From the NCBI GenBank assembly GCA_026985785.1, contig JALSPT010000054.1, positions 1 to 15,323 on the forward strand: 15,323 nt of DNA, written 5' to 3'. Origin of the DNA: Anaerolineales bacterium. GTDB lineage: Bacteria; Chloroflexota; Anaerolineae; Anaerolineales; DRMV01. Made by a program: the position numbers and the translations under genes. Position 1 is the first letter of the stretch. Each line of letters begins with the position of its first letter. This document shows, piece by piece, positions 1 to 5,924 of this stretch. The notes under the pieces were generated by a model that did no database searches, was not told the origin of the DNA, and saw only the letters and a program-made list of their open reading frames with translations.

Positions 1-17
1 CCGACTATCTGACTTGA

Positions 18-458
18 CTATCGCATCATCCCCGCCACGGCCTCTTTTGCCGCTGGCGTCTTGACGTGTTCGGCGCTGACCGTAATGGCGATGCCGCCGC
101 GGATGTTGAACTCGCCCACCACGCGGATGTAGTGCGGGTCGAGCACTTTCACCAGGTCGTCGAGGATGGTGTTGACGACGTGCTCGTGGAACACGCCCTC
201 ATTGCGGTACGACCAGAGGTAAAGTTTGTAGGATTTGGACTCCACGATTTTCTGGTCGGGCACGTAGGCCACCTTGATGGTGGCAAAATCGGGTTGGCCG
301 GTGACGGGGCACAGGCAGGTAAACTCGCTGGTTTCCAGGGTCACCAGGTAATAGCGCCCCGGCGTGCGGTTGGGGAACGCCTCCAGTTTCTTGCTGGGCT
401 GGGCTTTGCGCCCCAAGAGGGTGATGTCCTTCAGGTCTTCAGGTTGGGTCATGGGCAT
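18..458 (-). CDS. queF: NADPH-dependent preQ0 reductase QueF (7-cyano-7-deazaguanine reductase)
   Basis: QueF reduces the nitrile of preQ0 to the aminomethyl group of preQ1 using NADPH, the last free-base step of queuosine biosynthesis, in the cytoplasm. The 146-residue product fits the short, single-domain (B. subtilis type) family. Visible landmarks are the nucleophile Cys50 in CPVTGQPDF with the acid Asp57, the family motif ESKSYKLY at 73-80 and the His91-Glu92 pair. The open frame extends upstream to 494, but the ATG at 458 is chosen because GGAGGT (464-469) lies 5 bases before it; a second in-frame ATG at 452 is possible. It is the last gene of ttuB-ttuA-queF, 25 bases after the ttuA stop. 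Function is near certain from the family motifs. Confidence 0.96.
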   Translation of the reverse strand: MPMTQPEDLKDITLLGRKAQPSKKLEAFPNRTPGRYYLVTLETSEFTCLCPVTGQPDFATIKVAYVPDQKIVESKSYKLYLWSYRNEGVFHEHVVNTILDDLVKVLDPHYIRVVGEFNIRGGIAITVSAEHVKTPAAKEAVAGMMR

Positions 459-463
459 AGGGG

Positions 464-469
464 ACCTCC
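464..469 (-). promoter_or_regulatory. Ribosome binding site fixing the queF start
   Basis: On the minus strand GGAGGT stands 5 bases before the ATG at 458. This favours that start over the longer reading frame that would overlap the end of ttuA. Confidence 0.75.
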
Positions 470-479
470 GAGTTGCGCA

Positions 480-500
480 CTCCTCATTCCTCATTCTTTA
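480..500. repeat. Short GAATGAG direct repeat at the ttuA-queF junction
   Basis: On the minus strand GAATGAG occurs twice in tandem, followed by the related GAGTGCG. The repeat supplies the last codons and the TGA stop of ttuA and most of the gap before queF. Similar low-complexity spacers occur in other Chloroflexota as I remember them, but the link is not shown here. Confidence 0.45.
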
Positions 501-1437
501 TTCGCAATTCTTTCCGCTCTTCCACCCGCTCCACCAGGCGGCAGAAGGCACACTTGCCGGGCGCGGTGGTCGGCTGGCCGCAGACCGGGCAGGTGTGCAT
601 CCGAGGTACGGTTTCCTTACCGGCGGCAAACAAGCCTTCCTCTTTGGCTTTGAGAAAACCGAGGTAGAACTGCAATTTCGCGCCCGGTCGGTCGGCTTCC
701 AGTTTGTTGAGCAACTGCTTGTAGTAAATGGACTTCGCGCCTACCGAGAACGGGCATTCCTCGTAAATGTAGCGGATGCCGCGCAGCAGGGCGTAGGCCG
801 CGGTTTCCCGCTCATAGAAGCGGAAGAGGGGCTTGACCTTGCGCGCCAGGCCGGGGGAAGCAGGCAACACCGGCCCCTGGCGGCGCAGATAGCCCGCCGC
901 CCAGGTGAGGGTGTTGCCAAAAAGCACCGCCGCCTCGTCGTCCAGGTTGTGGCCGGTAGCCAGGACGGTATAGCCCAGGTCGCGGGCGATGCGGTTCATC
1001 TCGTGGCGCTTGACCAGGCCGCACACCGAGCAGGGCTTTCCTTTGCCCCGGTGGGTCAGTTGGGCCATTTCGGGGATGGTCGCACCATACTCGCCCAGCA
1101 CGTTCACGATATGCAGGGTGAGGCCACGTTCCTCCGCAAACGCCTGGGTGAGCGCCTTCGATTCGCGGGAATAGCCAAACCCGCCATCAATGCCCAAATC
1201 GATGTACAGCCCATCGGCCTGATAGCCCAGCCGCCAGAGCACATCCCACAGCGCCAGCGAATCTTTGCCGCCGGAGACGGCCACCAGCACCCTATCTTCG
1301 CGGCCAAACATGCGGTATTTCTTGATGAACCGCTCGGTCTGGGCAACGAACCATTCCAGATAGTGCTCTTTGCACAGCGCCAGTTTGTGATGGCGCATGT
1401 TGATGACGGCTTTCTGGTCACATTTTCGGCAGCGCAT
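484..1437 (-). CDS. ttuA: tRNA 2-thiouridine/2-thioribothymidine synthetase, TtuA (TtcA/Ncs6 family)
   Basis: This is an adenylating PP-loop tRNA thiolase. In Thermus, TtuA activates position 2 of U54/T54 with ATP and receives sulfur from TtuB via a [4Fe-4S] cluster. The 317-residue protein shows every expected element: an N-terminal zinc site Cys3, Cys6, Cys22, His25; the PP-loop SGGKDS at 55-60; cluster cysteines Cys136 and Cys139 (PCSVCG) and Cys228 (EECPFS); TGHNLDDEA at 161-169; and a C-terminal zinc site Cys283, Cys286, Cys296, Cys299. The neighbouring ttuB sulfur-carrier gene supports TtuA over TtcA (C32) or Ncs6 (wobble U34). The last residues (ELRIKNEE) are encoded by a GAATGAG repeat and look like a read-in extension. 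The ATG at 1437 starts the first zinc motif directly; its Shine-Dalgarno (AGGACT) is weak. Confidence 0.93.
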   Translation of the reverse strand: MRCRKCDQKAVINMRHHKLALCKEHYLEWFVAQTERFIKKYRMFGREDRVLVAVSGGKDSLALWDVLWRLGYQADGLYIDLGIDGGFGYSRESKALTQAFAEERGLTLHIVNVLGEYGATIPEMAQLTHRGKGKPCSVCGLVKRHEMNRIARDLGYTVLATGHNLDDEAAVLFGNTLTWAAGYLRRQGPVLPASPGLARKVKPLFRFYERETAAYALLRGIRYIYEECPFSVGAKSIYYKQLLNKLEADRPGAKLQFYLGFLKAKEEGLFAAGKETVPRMHTCPVCGQPTTAPGKCAFCRLVERVEERKELRIKNEE

Positions 1438-1443
1438 GGGGGG

Positions 1444-1488
1444 AGTCCTGTAGTCGTGTAGTCGGGGAAGTCGTGGAAGTCGGGGTGG
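1444..1488. repeat. Degenerate GACT tandem repeat between ttuB and ttuA
   Basis: Read on the minus strand, the 51-base ttuB-ttuA spacer holds five consecutive units of 8-9 bases: CGACTTCCA, CGACTTCCC, CGACTACA, CGACTACA and GGACTCCC. A related GACT-rich stretch lies just after the queF stop (1-17). The spacer has no strong ribosome site other than AGGACT inside the last unit. Confidence 0.6.
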
Positions 1489-1683
1489 TCAGCCGCCGGA
1501 GATCACGGCCACCAGGCGGATGACGTCGCCGTCTTTCAGGTGGGTGTCTTCGGTCACCAGTTCGCCGTCCTTCGTGGGGATGACCTCTTCCAGCGGGATT
1601 TCCAACTGCTTCAGGGCTTGCTTGATGGTGATGCCGTGGGGCACTTCGTAAGTCTTATTGCGCAAAATCAATTTCGCGGGCAC
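1489..1683 (-). CDS. ttuB: Ubiquitin-like sulfur carrier TtuB (MoaD/ThiS fold)
   Basis: This is a 64-residue beta-grasp protein ending in the Gly-Gly tail that an E1-like enzyme adenylates and thiocarboxylates. In Thermus, TtuB passes that sulfur to TtuA for s2T54. The size matches TtuB and the tail is ISGG. The middle (DTHLKDGDVIRLVAVISGG) is typical of ThiS/MoaD proteins, so sequence alone does not separate TtuB from MoaD or ThiS; the adjacent ttuA decides the call. The start is the GTG at 1683, 7 bases after GGGGAGG; the frame upstream to 1782 runs through the promoter and is not coding. No E1-like activating enzyme (TtuC type) or sulfurtransferase is in the window, so these must be elsewhere. 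TtuB in Thermus also forms ubiquitin-like protein conjugates. Confidence 0.88.
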   Translation of the reverse strand: MPAKLILRNKTYEVPHGITIKQALKQLEIPLEEVIPTKDGELVTEDTHLKDGDVIRLVAVISGG

Positions 1684-1690
1684 AGTCACA

Positions 1691-1697
1691 CCTCCCC
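1691..1697 (-). promoter_or_regulatory. Ribosome binding site fixing the ttuB GTG start
   Basis: GGGGAGG on the minus strand is 7 bases before the GTG at 1683. An alternative GTG at 1689 is only 1 base away and too close. Confidence 0.75.
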
Positions 1698-1729
1698 AAG
1701 GCGGGAAAAACGGAAAGGATAGCGGCGGG

Positions 1730-1758
1730 ATTGTACCCGCACCCAGGAGGAAAGTCAA
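1730..1758 (-). promoter_or_regulatory. Sigma70-type promoter of the ttuB-ttuA-queF operon
   Basis: On the minus strand, TTGACT (1758-1753) and TACAAT (1735-1730) are separated by exactly 17 bases. The predicted transcript starts near 1723, leaving a leader of about 40 bases with the ttuB ribosome site. This is the cleanest two-box promoter in the window. Confidence 0.75.
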
Positions 1759-1808
1759 ACGCCTGGCAAAGAAAGGGTGCAAGCAAATGCCGTAGAAGCA
1801 CTTTTCGG

Positions 1809-1934
1809 GATCTCACCCCTCCCCCGCCGCCTACGGCGGCCTCCCCCTCCCCTCCCTTACTGAAGGGAGGGGAGGGGGAAGGCGGAGGCTGTCCTAACGA
1901 AGGACAAGCCTCCGCCAGGGGGTGGGGAGAGATC
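1809..1934. repeat. 126-bp compound palindromic element (three hairpins inside an outer inverted repeat)
   Basis: Outer arms: GATCTCACCCCTCCCCC (1809-1825) and GGGGGTGGGGAGAGATC (1918-1934), 17 bases each with two mismatches. Inside are three hairpins in a row: GCCGCC-TAC-GGCGGC (1826-1840); a perfect 16-bp stem (1843-1858 with 1863-1878) around the loop ACTG; and a 15-bp stem (1881-1895 with 1901-1916, one bulged A at 1906) around AACGA. The whole can fold as a four-way cloverleaf of DNA or RNA. It contains no gene. Candidates are a REP/MITE-like mobile repeat or a strong transcription barrier between ttuB and the transporter. There is no T-tract, so it is not a classic intrinsic terminator. 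Confidence 0.85.
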
Positions 1935-2129
1935 TGGCCATACGATAGCCTTATCTACAACATTTGAGTGCACCCGCAAAGAAAACCGCCGGGGAAAGCA
2001 CAAATCAACGAAGGCCAGGCTATTTTCATGGTACACTTTTCGGCGCTTCCATCATCGTGCAAGAGCATCCTCAAACGCAACGCTCTGAACACTGCGGGCG
2101 TTGTGTTTGCTTGCATTTAGGAAACCCAC
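1935..2129. other. Non-coding spacer upstream of the permease gene
   Basis: About 195 bases, less GC-rich than the flanking genes. An open frame crosses it into the SRAP gene's frame, but it has no coding character and no ribosome site. The leader presumably holds the permease promoter. I found no convincing pair of -35 and -10 boxes; TACACT at 2032-2037 is a possible -10 without a matching -35. Confidence 0.5.
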
Positions 2130-3035
2130 ATGAGCCCCACCCTACTCGGAGAACTTGCCGCTTTGATGGCTTCGGTGTGCTTCACCTTCGGCCCCACACT
2201 GTTCACCCTCGCGGGGCGCGAGATCGGCTCGGTGAAGGCCAACCGGATGCGCCTGCTGTTGGGCGCGCTGTACTTTGGCATCCTCCACATGCTGCTCTAT
2301 GGTCGCCTCTTTCCGCGCGCCTCATGGGCGCCTATCGTTTATATGCTGCTTTCCGGCGTGATCGGACTGGCATTGTCGGATACGATGCTGTTCGAGGCCT
2401 TCGTGCGCGTAGGCCCCCGCATCGCGCTGCTCATCCTCAATCTCACCCCCGCGTTGGCCGCGGCGACCGCCTGGGTGGTGCTGGACGAACGGCTCACCCT
2501 TTCCCAAACGGCAGCCATCGCGGTGGTGCTGGCGGGGGTCAGTTGGGTGGTGCTGGAGCGGGAAACGCCCGACGAAGACGGCCAAACCTCTGCGCTGCAC
2601 GACCGCGCGGGGTTGCTTTTTGCCTTCGCGGCTGCCCTGGTGAGCACGGCCAGCGTGATCTTGGCCAAACTCGGCCTGCGCGCCGGGCTCTCCCCCATCT
2701 CAGGGGCGACTTTGCGCATGTTCGGGGGGATGCTCACATTGTGGACGTGGACCCTGCTCACGAAGGCCGCCGCGCCTACCCTGCGCACCATGCGCTGCCA
2801 CCCCAAAGCCCTGGGCATCATCGCGGCGGCTGTGCTGATCGGCCCCGTGCTGGGCATGTCGCTTTCCATGTTCGCCCTCAAAGCCATCCCGGTAGGCATT
2901 GCCACCACCTTGGCCTCGCTGCCGCCCATCCTGTTGCTGCCGGTAGGGCGCTGGTTTTTCAAAGAGCACATCACGCCCCGCGCGGTGCTGGGCACGGTGA
3001 TTGCCACCGCGGGCGTGATCTGGTTGTTGGTGTAG
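2130..3035 (+). CDS. DMT-superfamily permease with two EamA domains
   Basis: This is a 301-residue, very hydrophobic inner-membrane protein with about ten predicted helices in two repeated halves, the layout of 10-TM EamA (RhaT/YdcZ-like) drug/metabolite transporters. The first half (about 1-145) ends with a typical LDERLTLSQTAAIAVVLAGV stretch. The second (about 160-301) ends with FFKEHITPRAVLGTVIATAGVIWLLV, the matching repeat. A charged, non-hydrophobic linker lies around 145-158. The substrate cannot be read from sequence; family members export amino acids, nucleotides or other small metabolites. The ATG at 2130 follows a weak AGGAAA. It is the first gene of a tight plus-strand trio, only 2 bases from the SRAP gene. 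Confidence 0.9.
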   Translation: MSPTLLGELAALMASVCFTFGPTLFTLAGREIGSVKANRMRLLLGALYFGILHMLLYGRLFPRASWAPIVYMLLSGVIGLALSDTMLFEAFVRVGPRIALLILNLTPALAAATAWVVLDERLTLSQTAAIAVVLAGVSWVVLERETPDEDGQTSALHDRAGLLFAFAAALVSTASVILAKLGLRAGLSPISGATLRMFGGMLTLWTWTLLTKAAAPTLRTMRCHPKALGIIAAAVLIGPVLGMSLSMFALKAIPVGIATTLASLPPILLLPVGRWFFKEHITPRAVLGTVIATAGVIWLLV

Positions 3036-3037
3036 CC

Positions 3038-3703
3038 ATGTGTGGCCGCTTTACCCTCACCCTGACGACCGAAGACCTGCAAGCCGCTTTCCACCAATTC
3101 GTCTTTCCCGGCGGCGTGCAACCGCGCTACAACATCGCGCCCGGTCAGCCGGTGCTGGCGGTTCCCAACGATGGCCGTTTCACGGCGGCGCATTTCCTTT
3201 GGGGGTTGGTGCCATCTTGGGCCAAAGACCCGCGGCGCTATCGCTTCATCAACGCCCGCGCCGAAACCGCAGCCCAAAAACCGGCCTTTCGCGCCGCGTT
3301 GCGGCGACGGCGGTGCCTTGTGCTGGCCGACGGCTTCTACGAATGGCAGCGCCTTGGCGACAGCCGCCGTCCATTCTACTTCACCCTGAAAAACCGTCAG
3401 CCGTTCGCGCTGGCCGGGCTGTGGGAAATCTGGATGGGCCCCGACGGCTCCGAAATCACCACCTGCGCCCTGCTCACCACCCGCGCCAACGCCCTGGTAG
3501 CGCCCGTACATGCCCGCATGCCGGTCATTTTACCGCCGGAGACCTGGGAGGCATGGCTGCAGCCCGGCGAGGTCGATCCGGCAACGATGGAACCGCTGTG
3601 GCGTCCTTACCCCGCCGAGGCCATGCAAAGGTGGCGCGTTTCGCCGGCGGTCAACAACCCGCGCGTGGACGCGCCCCACCTGATCGAGGCGGTGACGGCA
3701 TGA
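3038..3703 (+). CDS. SRAP-domain abasic-site protein (YedK/HMCES family)
   Basis: SRAP proteins form a thiazolidine DNA-protein crosslink with abasic sites in single-stranded DNA through the N-terminal cysteine left after Met removal, shielding the lesion at replication forks. The 221-residue product starts MCGRF, so Cys2 is in place. The other active-site residues known from E. coli YedK are present: Asn72 in RFINARAET, Glu102 in ADGFYEWQ and His158 in VHARMPVIL. The start must be the ATG at 3038 because Cys2 has to be exposed; the open frame upstream belongs to the permease region. There is no clear Shine-Dalgarno, and with only 2 bases after the permease stop, translation is likely coupled. 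Its stop overlaps the next start in ATGA. Confidence 0.95.
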   Translation: MCGRFTLTLTTEDLQAAFHQFVFPGGVQPRYNIAPGQPVLAVPNDGRFTAAHFLWGLVPSWAKDPRRYRFINARAETAAQKPAFRAALRRRRCLVLADGFYEWQRLGDSRRPFYFTLKNRQPFALAGLWEIWMGPDGSEITTCALLTTRANALVAPVHARMPVILPPETWEAWLQPGEVDPATMEPLWRPYPAEAMQRWRVSPAVNNPRVDAPHLIEAVTA

Positions 3704-4317
3704 GCGGCTGCGCGGGCATCGGCGGGGTGGTCCTGGCTGCAGGCGGAGCGCGACGCATGGGCGGGCGCCTGAAACAACTGTTGCCGTGCAAGGGAGAAGT
3801 GTTGGTGCATCGGGCAGCACGCACGGCGTTGGAAGCCGGTTTGAGGCCGGTTTGGGTCGTGGTCGGCGCCCAGGCGCAGGCCGTCTGGCAGGCCGTCGCC
3901 GACCTGCCGGTGGAGATCCTGCTCAATCCCGCCTGGGAAGCAGGGCAAAGCGCCTCCGTGCGGTTGGCCGCGGCGGCTTTGCGCAGAGCCAGGCTGGCAG
4001 GTGGTGTATTCTTCCCCGCCGACCAGCCTTTCGTTCCCCCTGCCCTGGTCACGGCGCTTTGCGAGGCGTATTGCCGTACGCGCGCCCCCATCGTCACCCC
4101 TGAAATCGCGAGAGAGCGCAGCACGCCGGTGTTGGTGGCCGCTTCTATCTTCCCCTTGTTAGAAGAATTGCACGGCGACACGGGGGCAAGGGCGCTTTTC
4201 GATCGCATCCCCCCCCTCCCCCTGCATTGGGACGCTCCCCAAGCGCGCGCCGAAATCGATACGCCCGCCGACTATCGTCGCTGGTGCCCCGAAGGCGCTA
4301 CTTGGCAGGGGGATTGA
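3700..4317 (+). CDS. MocA-like molybdenum cofactor cytidylyltransferase / MobA-like NTP transferase
   Basis: This 205-residue cytoplasmic nucleotidyltransferase has the Rossmann-like MobA fold. It has the signature LAAGGARRMGGRLKQLL (12-28, Lys25 likely contacting the nucleotide), GQSASVR (82-88), PADQPFV (106-112, Asp108 likely metal-binding) and EIDTPADY (185-192). The GQS and EIDTP motifs favour the MocA branch, which adds CMP to molybdopterin for xanthine-oxidase-type enzymes, over MobA, which adds GMP. Related proteins serve other pathways, and no molybdoenzyme gene lies nearby, so the substrate is open. The ATG at 3700 overlaps the SRAP stop by 4 bases, implying coupling. The 3' end overlaps the converging hydrolase gene by 20 bases. 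Confidence 0.83.
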   Translation: MSGCAGIGGVVLAAGGARRMGGRLKQLLPCKGEVLVHRAARTALEAGLRPVWVVVGAQAQAVWQAVADLPVEILLNPAWEAGQSASVRLAAAALRRARLAGGVFFPADQPFVPPALVTALCEAYCRTRAPIVTPEIARERSTPVLVAASIFPLLEELHGDTGARALFDRIPPLPLHWDAPQARAEIDTPADYRRWCPEGATWQGD

Positions 4318-5800
4318 AGTAGTTGTACACCGCCTCGCCCAAATCGGCCAACAGTTTGGAGCCGTAATCCCACAACAGCACTTTTTTGCGGTAAAGGTAA
4401 ATGGAAAGGATGTAATTGCCGCCGGGGGTATAGACGATACCGGCGTCGCTGATGAGGTGGATGGCGCCGTCCGGGCCGCTGACCCAGCCGTGCTTGTGGG
4501 CCACGCGCGTGCCCTCGGGAACGCTGGCCTCCAACAACACGCCAATCTTGTTGTTGGCCAGCAGGTCGATCATCTGGCGGCATTCGCCCTGGGTGATTTC
4601 GCCGGGAAAAGCCGCCATCAGCGCCCCCCCGCCCTCTTCTGCACATTTGTAGATGTCGGCCAACAAAGTACCCATCTCAGACGGGGTGGTTTGATTGTAC
4701 GGGTCGGGGTCGGTGGAAATATCAGGCCGTTGGTTGGCAGGGGTGCGGTATACGGCCAACAACGGCGCACCGGCGTAGAAATACCCCGCCAAAAAGGTGT
4801 TTTCCAAACCCAACGTGCGCATATCAGCCGTCACTTCCAACGGCCCCCGCTCCCGGTTGATGACGTTTTCCATCAGCCAGTCGGCGGGGTCGTTGCCCGA
4901 TTTGTCGATCATCTCTTTCAACCAGCGCATCTCCTCTCCCCGCGGGCGCTGACCGTCGATGCGTCGAAAAACCGAGACCATGATGGGGATTTTGATCGTG
5001 CTGGCAGCGGTAAAGGCGACGTCGGGGGGCATCGGCACCTCGCGCCCATTGTGCGTGACAAAGTTGAGTTCCTCGCCTGTCTGCAAATTCAGCAAATACA
5101 CCCCCATCACGCCATCGAAGCCTTCCACTTTGGCCGTTTGCTGCAGCAACACGCGCAGATTATGGAACGCAGGACGCGGCGGGTTGGAGCGGCGTAAGGG
5201 TAGATCAACCACTCGATCGGTTGGCGAGAAGAGCGCCCGCTCGATCAAAGGAAGCGCCCGATCGATATCCAGCATCAGGCCGGGTTGACCAGGGCGAAAA
5301 TTCACCGTGCCGACGATGGGTTGCGGGGGTGTGGGTGGCTGGTCGTAGCGGGCGGCGATCTCACCTTCAAGATAAGCACGCAGGCGGCTTTCCGAATAAT
5401 GCGCCACCAGAGGGATGCGAAGGGGCGGGGGCATCCGTCCCCAAAGGAAATCCCAAAAGCCCTGCCAAAACCCCGTCTGGCGGCGCCCCTGTTCCACCGC
5501 CGCCATCATGGTGTCCACATCCAACTGAAAACCCACCACAGCAGGAGAAATCTGAATCACCGCCTTGCCATAATGCAACTCGATGGGGCGGTTGAACACC
5601 TCAGTCAAACGTTCGACAGCCTGCTGGCGGGTCAGCCCCCCCACGGGCACGCCGCCGATGGTGGTACCGGGGGGCAGCAGTGCCCGAAAGCGGCTGTAAC
5701 GCACCAATTGAAACGCCAACAGCCCCACTGCGCCCAGGAGGGCGAACGTGGAAAGCAATTGGAGAACCGAAAAAAAGGGTCGCGAACGGCTGTGAAACAT
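4298..5800 (-). CDS. Membrane-anchored serine hydrolase, class A beta-lactamase-like, with N-terminal peptidoglycan-binding-like domain
   Basis: A 500-residue protein: basic N-terminus, one transmembrane helix or uncleaved signal anchor (about 9-32), a VanW/YkuD-associated PG_binding_4-like domain (about 42-200, beginning PPGTTIGGVPVGGLTRQQAV), and a C-terminal beta-lactamase-like domain (about 230-500). The catalytic triad of boxes is seen: STIK (Ser267, Lys270), SGN (301-303, in place of SDN) and KHG (436-438, in place of KTG). I see no Glu-x-x-Leu-Asn in the omega-loop region, so efficient beta-lactam hydrolysis is doubtful; a cell-wall DD-peptidase or other extracytoplasmic acyl-serine hydrolase is as likely. 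The ATG at 5800 follows AGGAG by 11 bases; in-frame starts at 5824 and 5848 are possible. It overlaps the MocA-like gene at the 3' end. Confidence 0.85.
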   Translation of the reverse strand: MFHSRSRPFFSVLQLLSTFALLGAVGLLAFQLVRYSRFRALLPPGTTIGGVPVGGLTRQQAVERLTEVFNRPIELHYGKAVIQISPAVVGFQLDVDTMMAAVEQGRRQTGFWQGFWDFLWGRMPPPLRIPLVAHYSESRLRAYLEGEIAARYDQPPTPPQPIVGTVNFRPGQPGLMLDIDRALPLIERALFSPTDRVVDLPLRRSNPPRPAFHNLRVLLQQTAKVEGFDGVMGVYLLNLQTGEELNFVTHNGREVPMPPDVAFTAASTIKIPIMVSVFRRIDGQRPRGEEMRWLKEMIDKSGNDPADWLMENVINRERGPLEVTADMRTLGLENTFLAGYFYAGAPLLAVYRTPANQRPDISTDPDPYNQTTPSEMGTLLADIYKCAEEGGGALMAAFPGEITQGECRQMIDLLANNKIGVLLEASVPEGTRVAHKHGWVSGPDGAIHLISDAGIVYTPGGNYILSIYLYRKKVLLWDYGSKLLADLGEAVYNYFNPPAK

Positions 5801-5857
5801 AGACAACAATGCTCCTTGCAGCATCCCTGCACACTGGCAGAGCGCCATTGGATGCCA

Positions 5858-5880
5858 ATTTTACCACTTTGGAGTAAAAT
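5858..5880. promoter_or_regulatory. Symmetric divergent promoter/operator candidate between hydrolase and proline dehydrogenase
   Basis: ATTTTAC (5858-5864) and GTAAAAT (5874-5880) form an inverted repeat around a 9-base spacer. As a result each strand carries a TAAAAT that can serve as a -10 box, one pointing at each gene. The -35 regions (GCCAAT, GCAATT) are poor, so an activator or another sigma factor may be needed, or the palindrome may be an operator. Confidence 0.4.
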
Positions 5881-5924
5881 AATTGCCGCGGCCAAGGTAC
5901 AACATCCCCCAAAGCGAGGTTGCC

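Noticed and set aside
364..1461. 365-codon open frame on the plus strand opposite ttuA and queF
   Set aside because: It is an antisense shadow of ttuA, which shows every expected metal-binding cysteine.
1731..1967. 78-codon open frame across the palindromic element
   Set aside because: It is made by repetitive C/G-rich hairpin sequence, has no ribosome site and starts in the ttuB promoter.
1964..3037. Upstream extension of the SRAP reading frame to 579 residues
   Set aside because: SRAP activity needs Cys at position 2, and the upstream frame overlaps the membrane-protein gene with an Arg/His/Pro-rich nonsense product.
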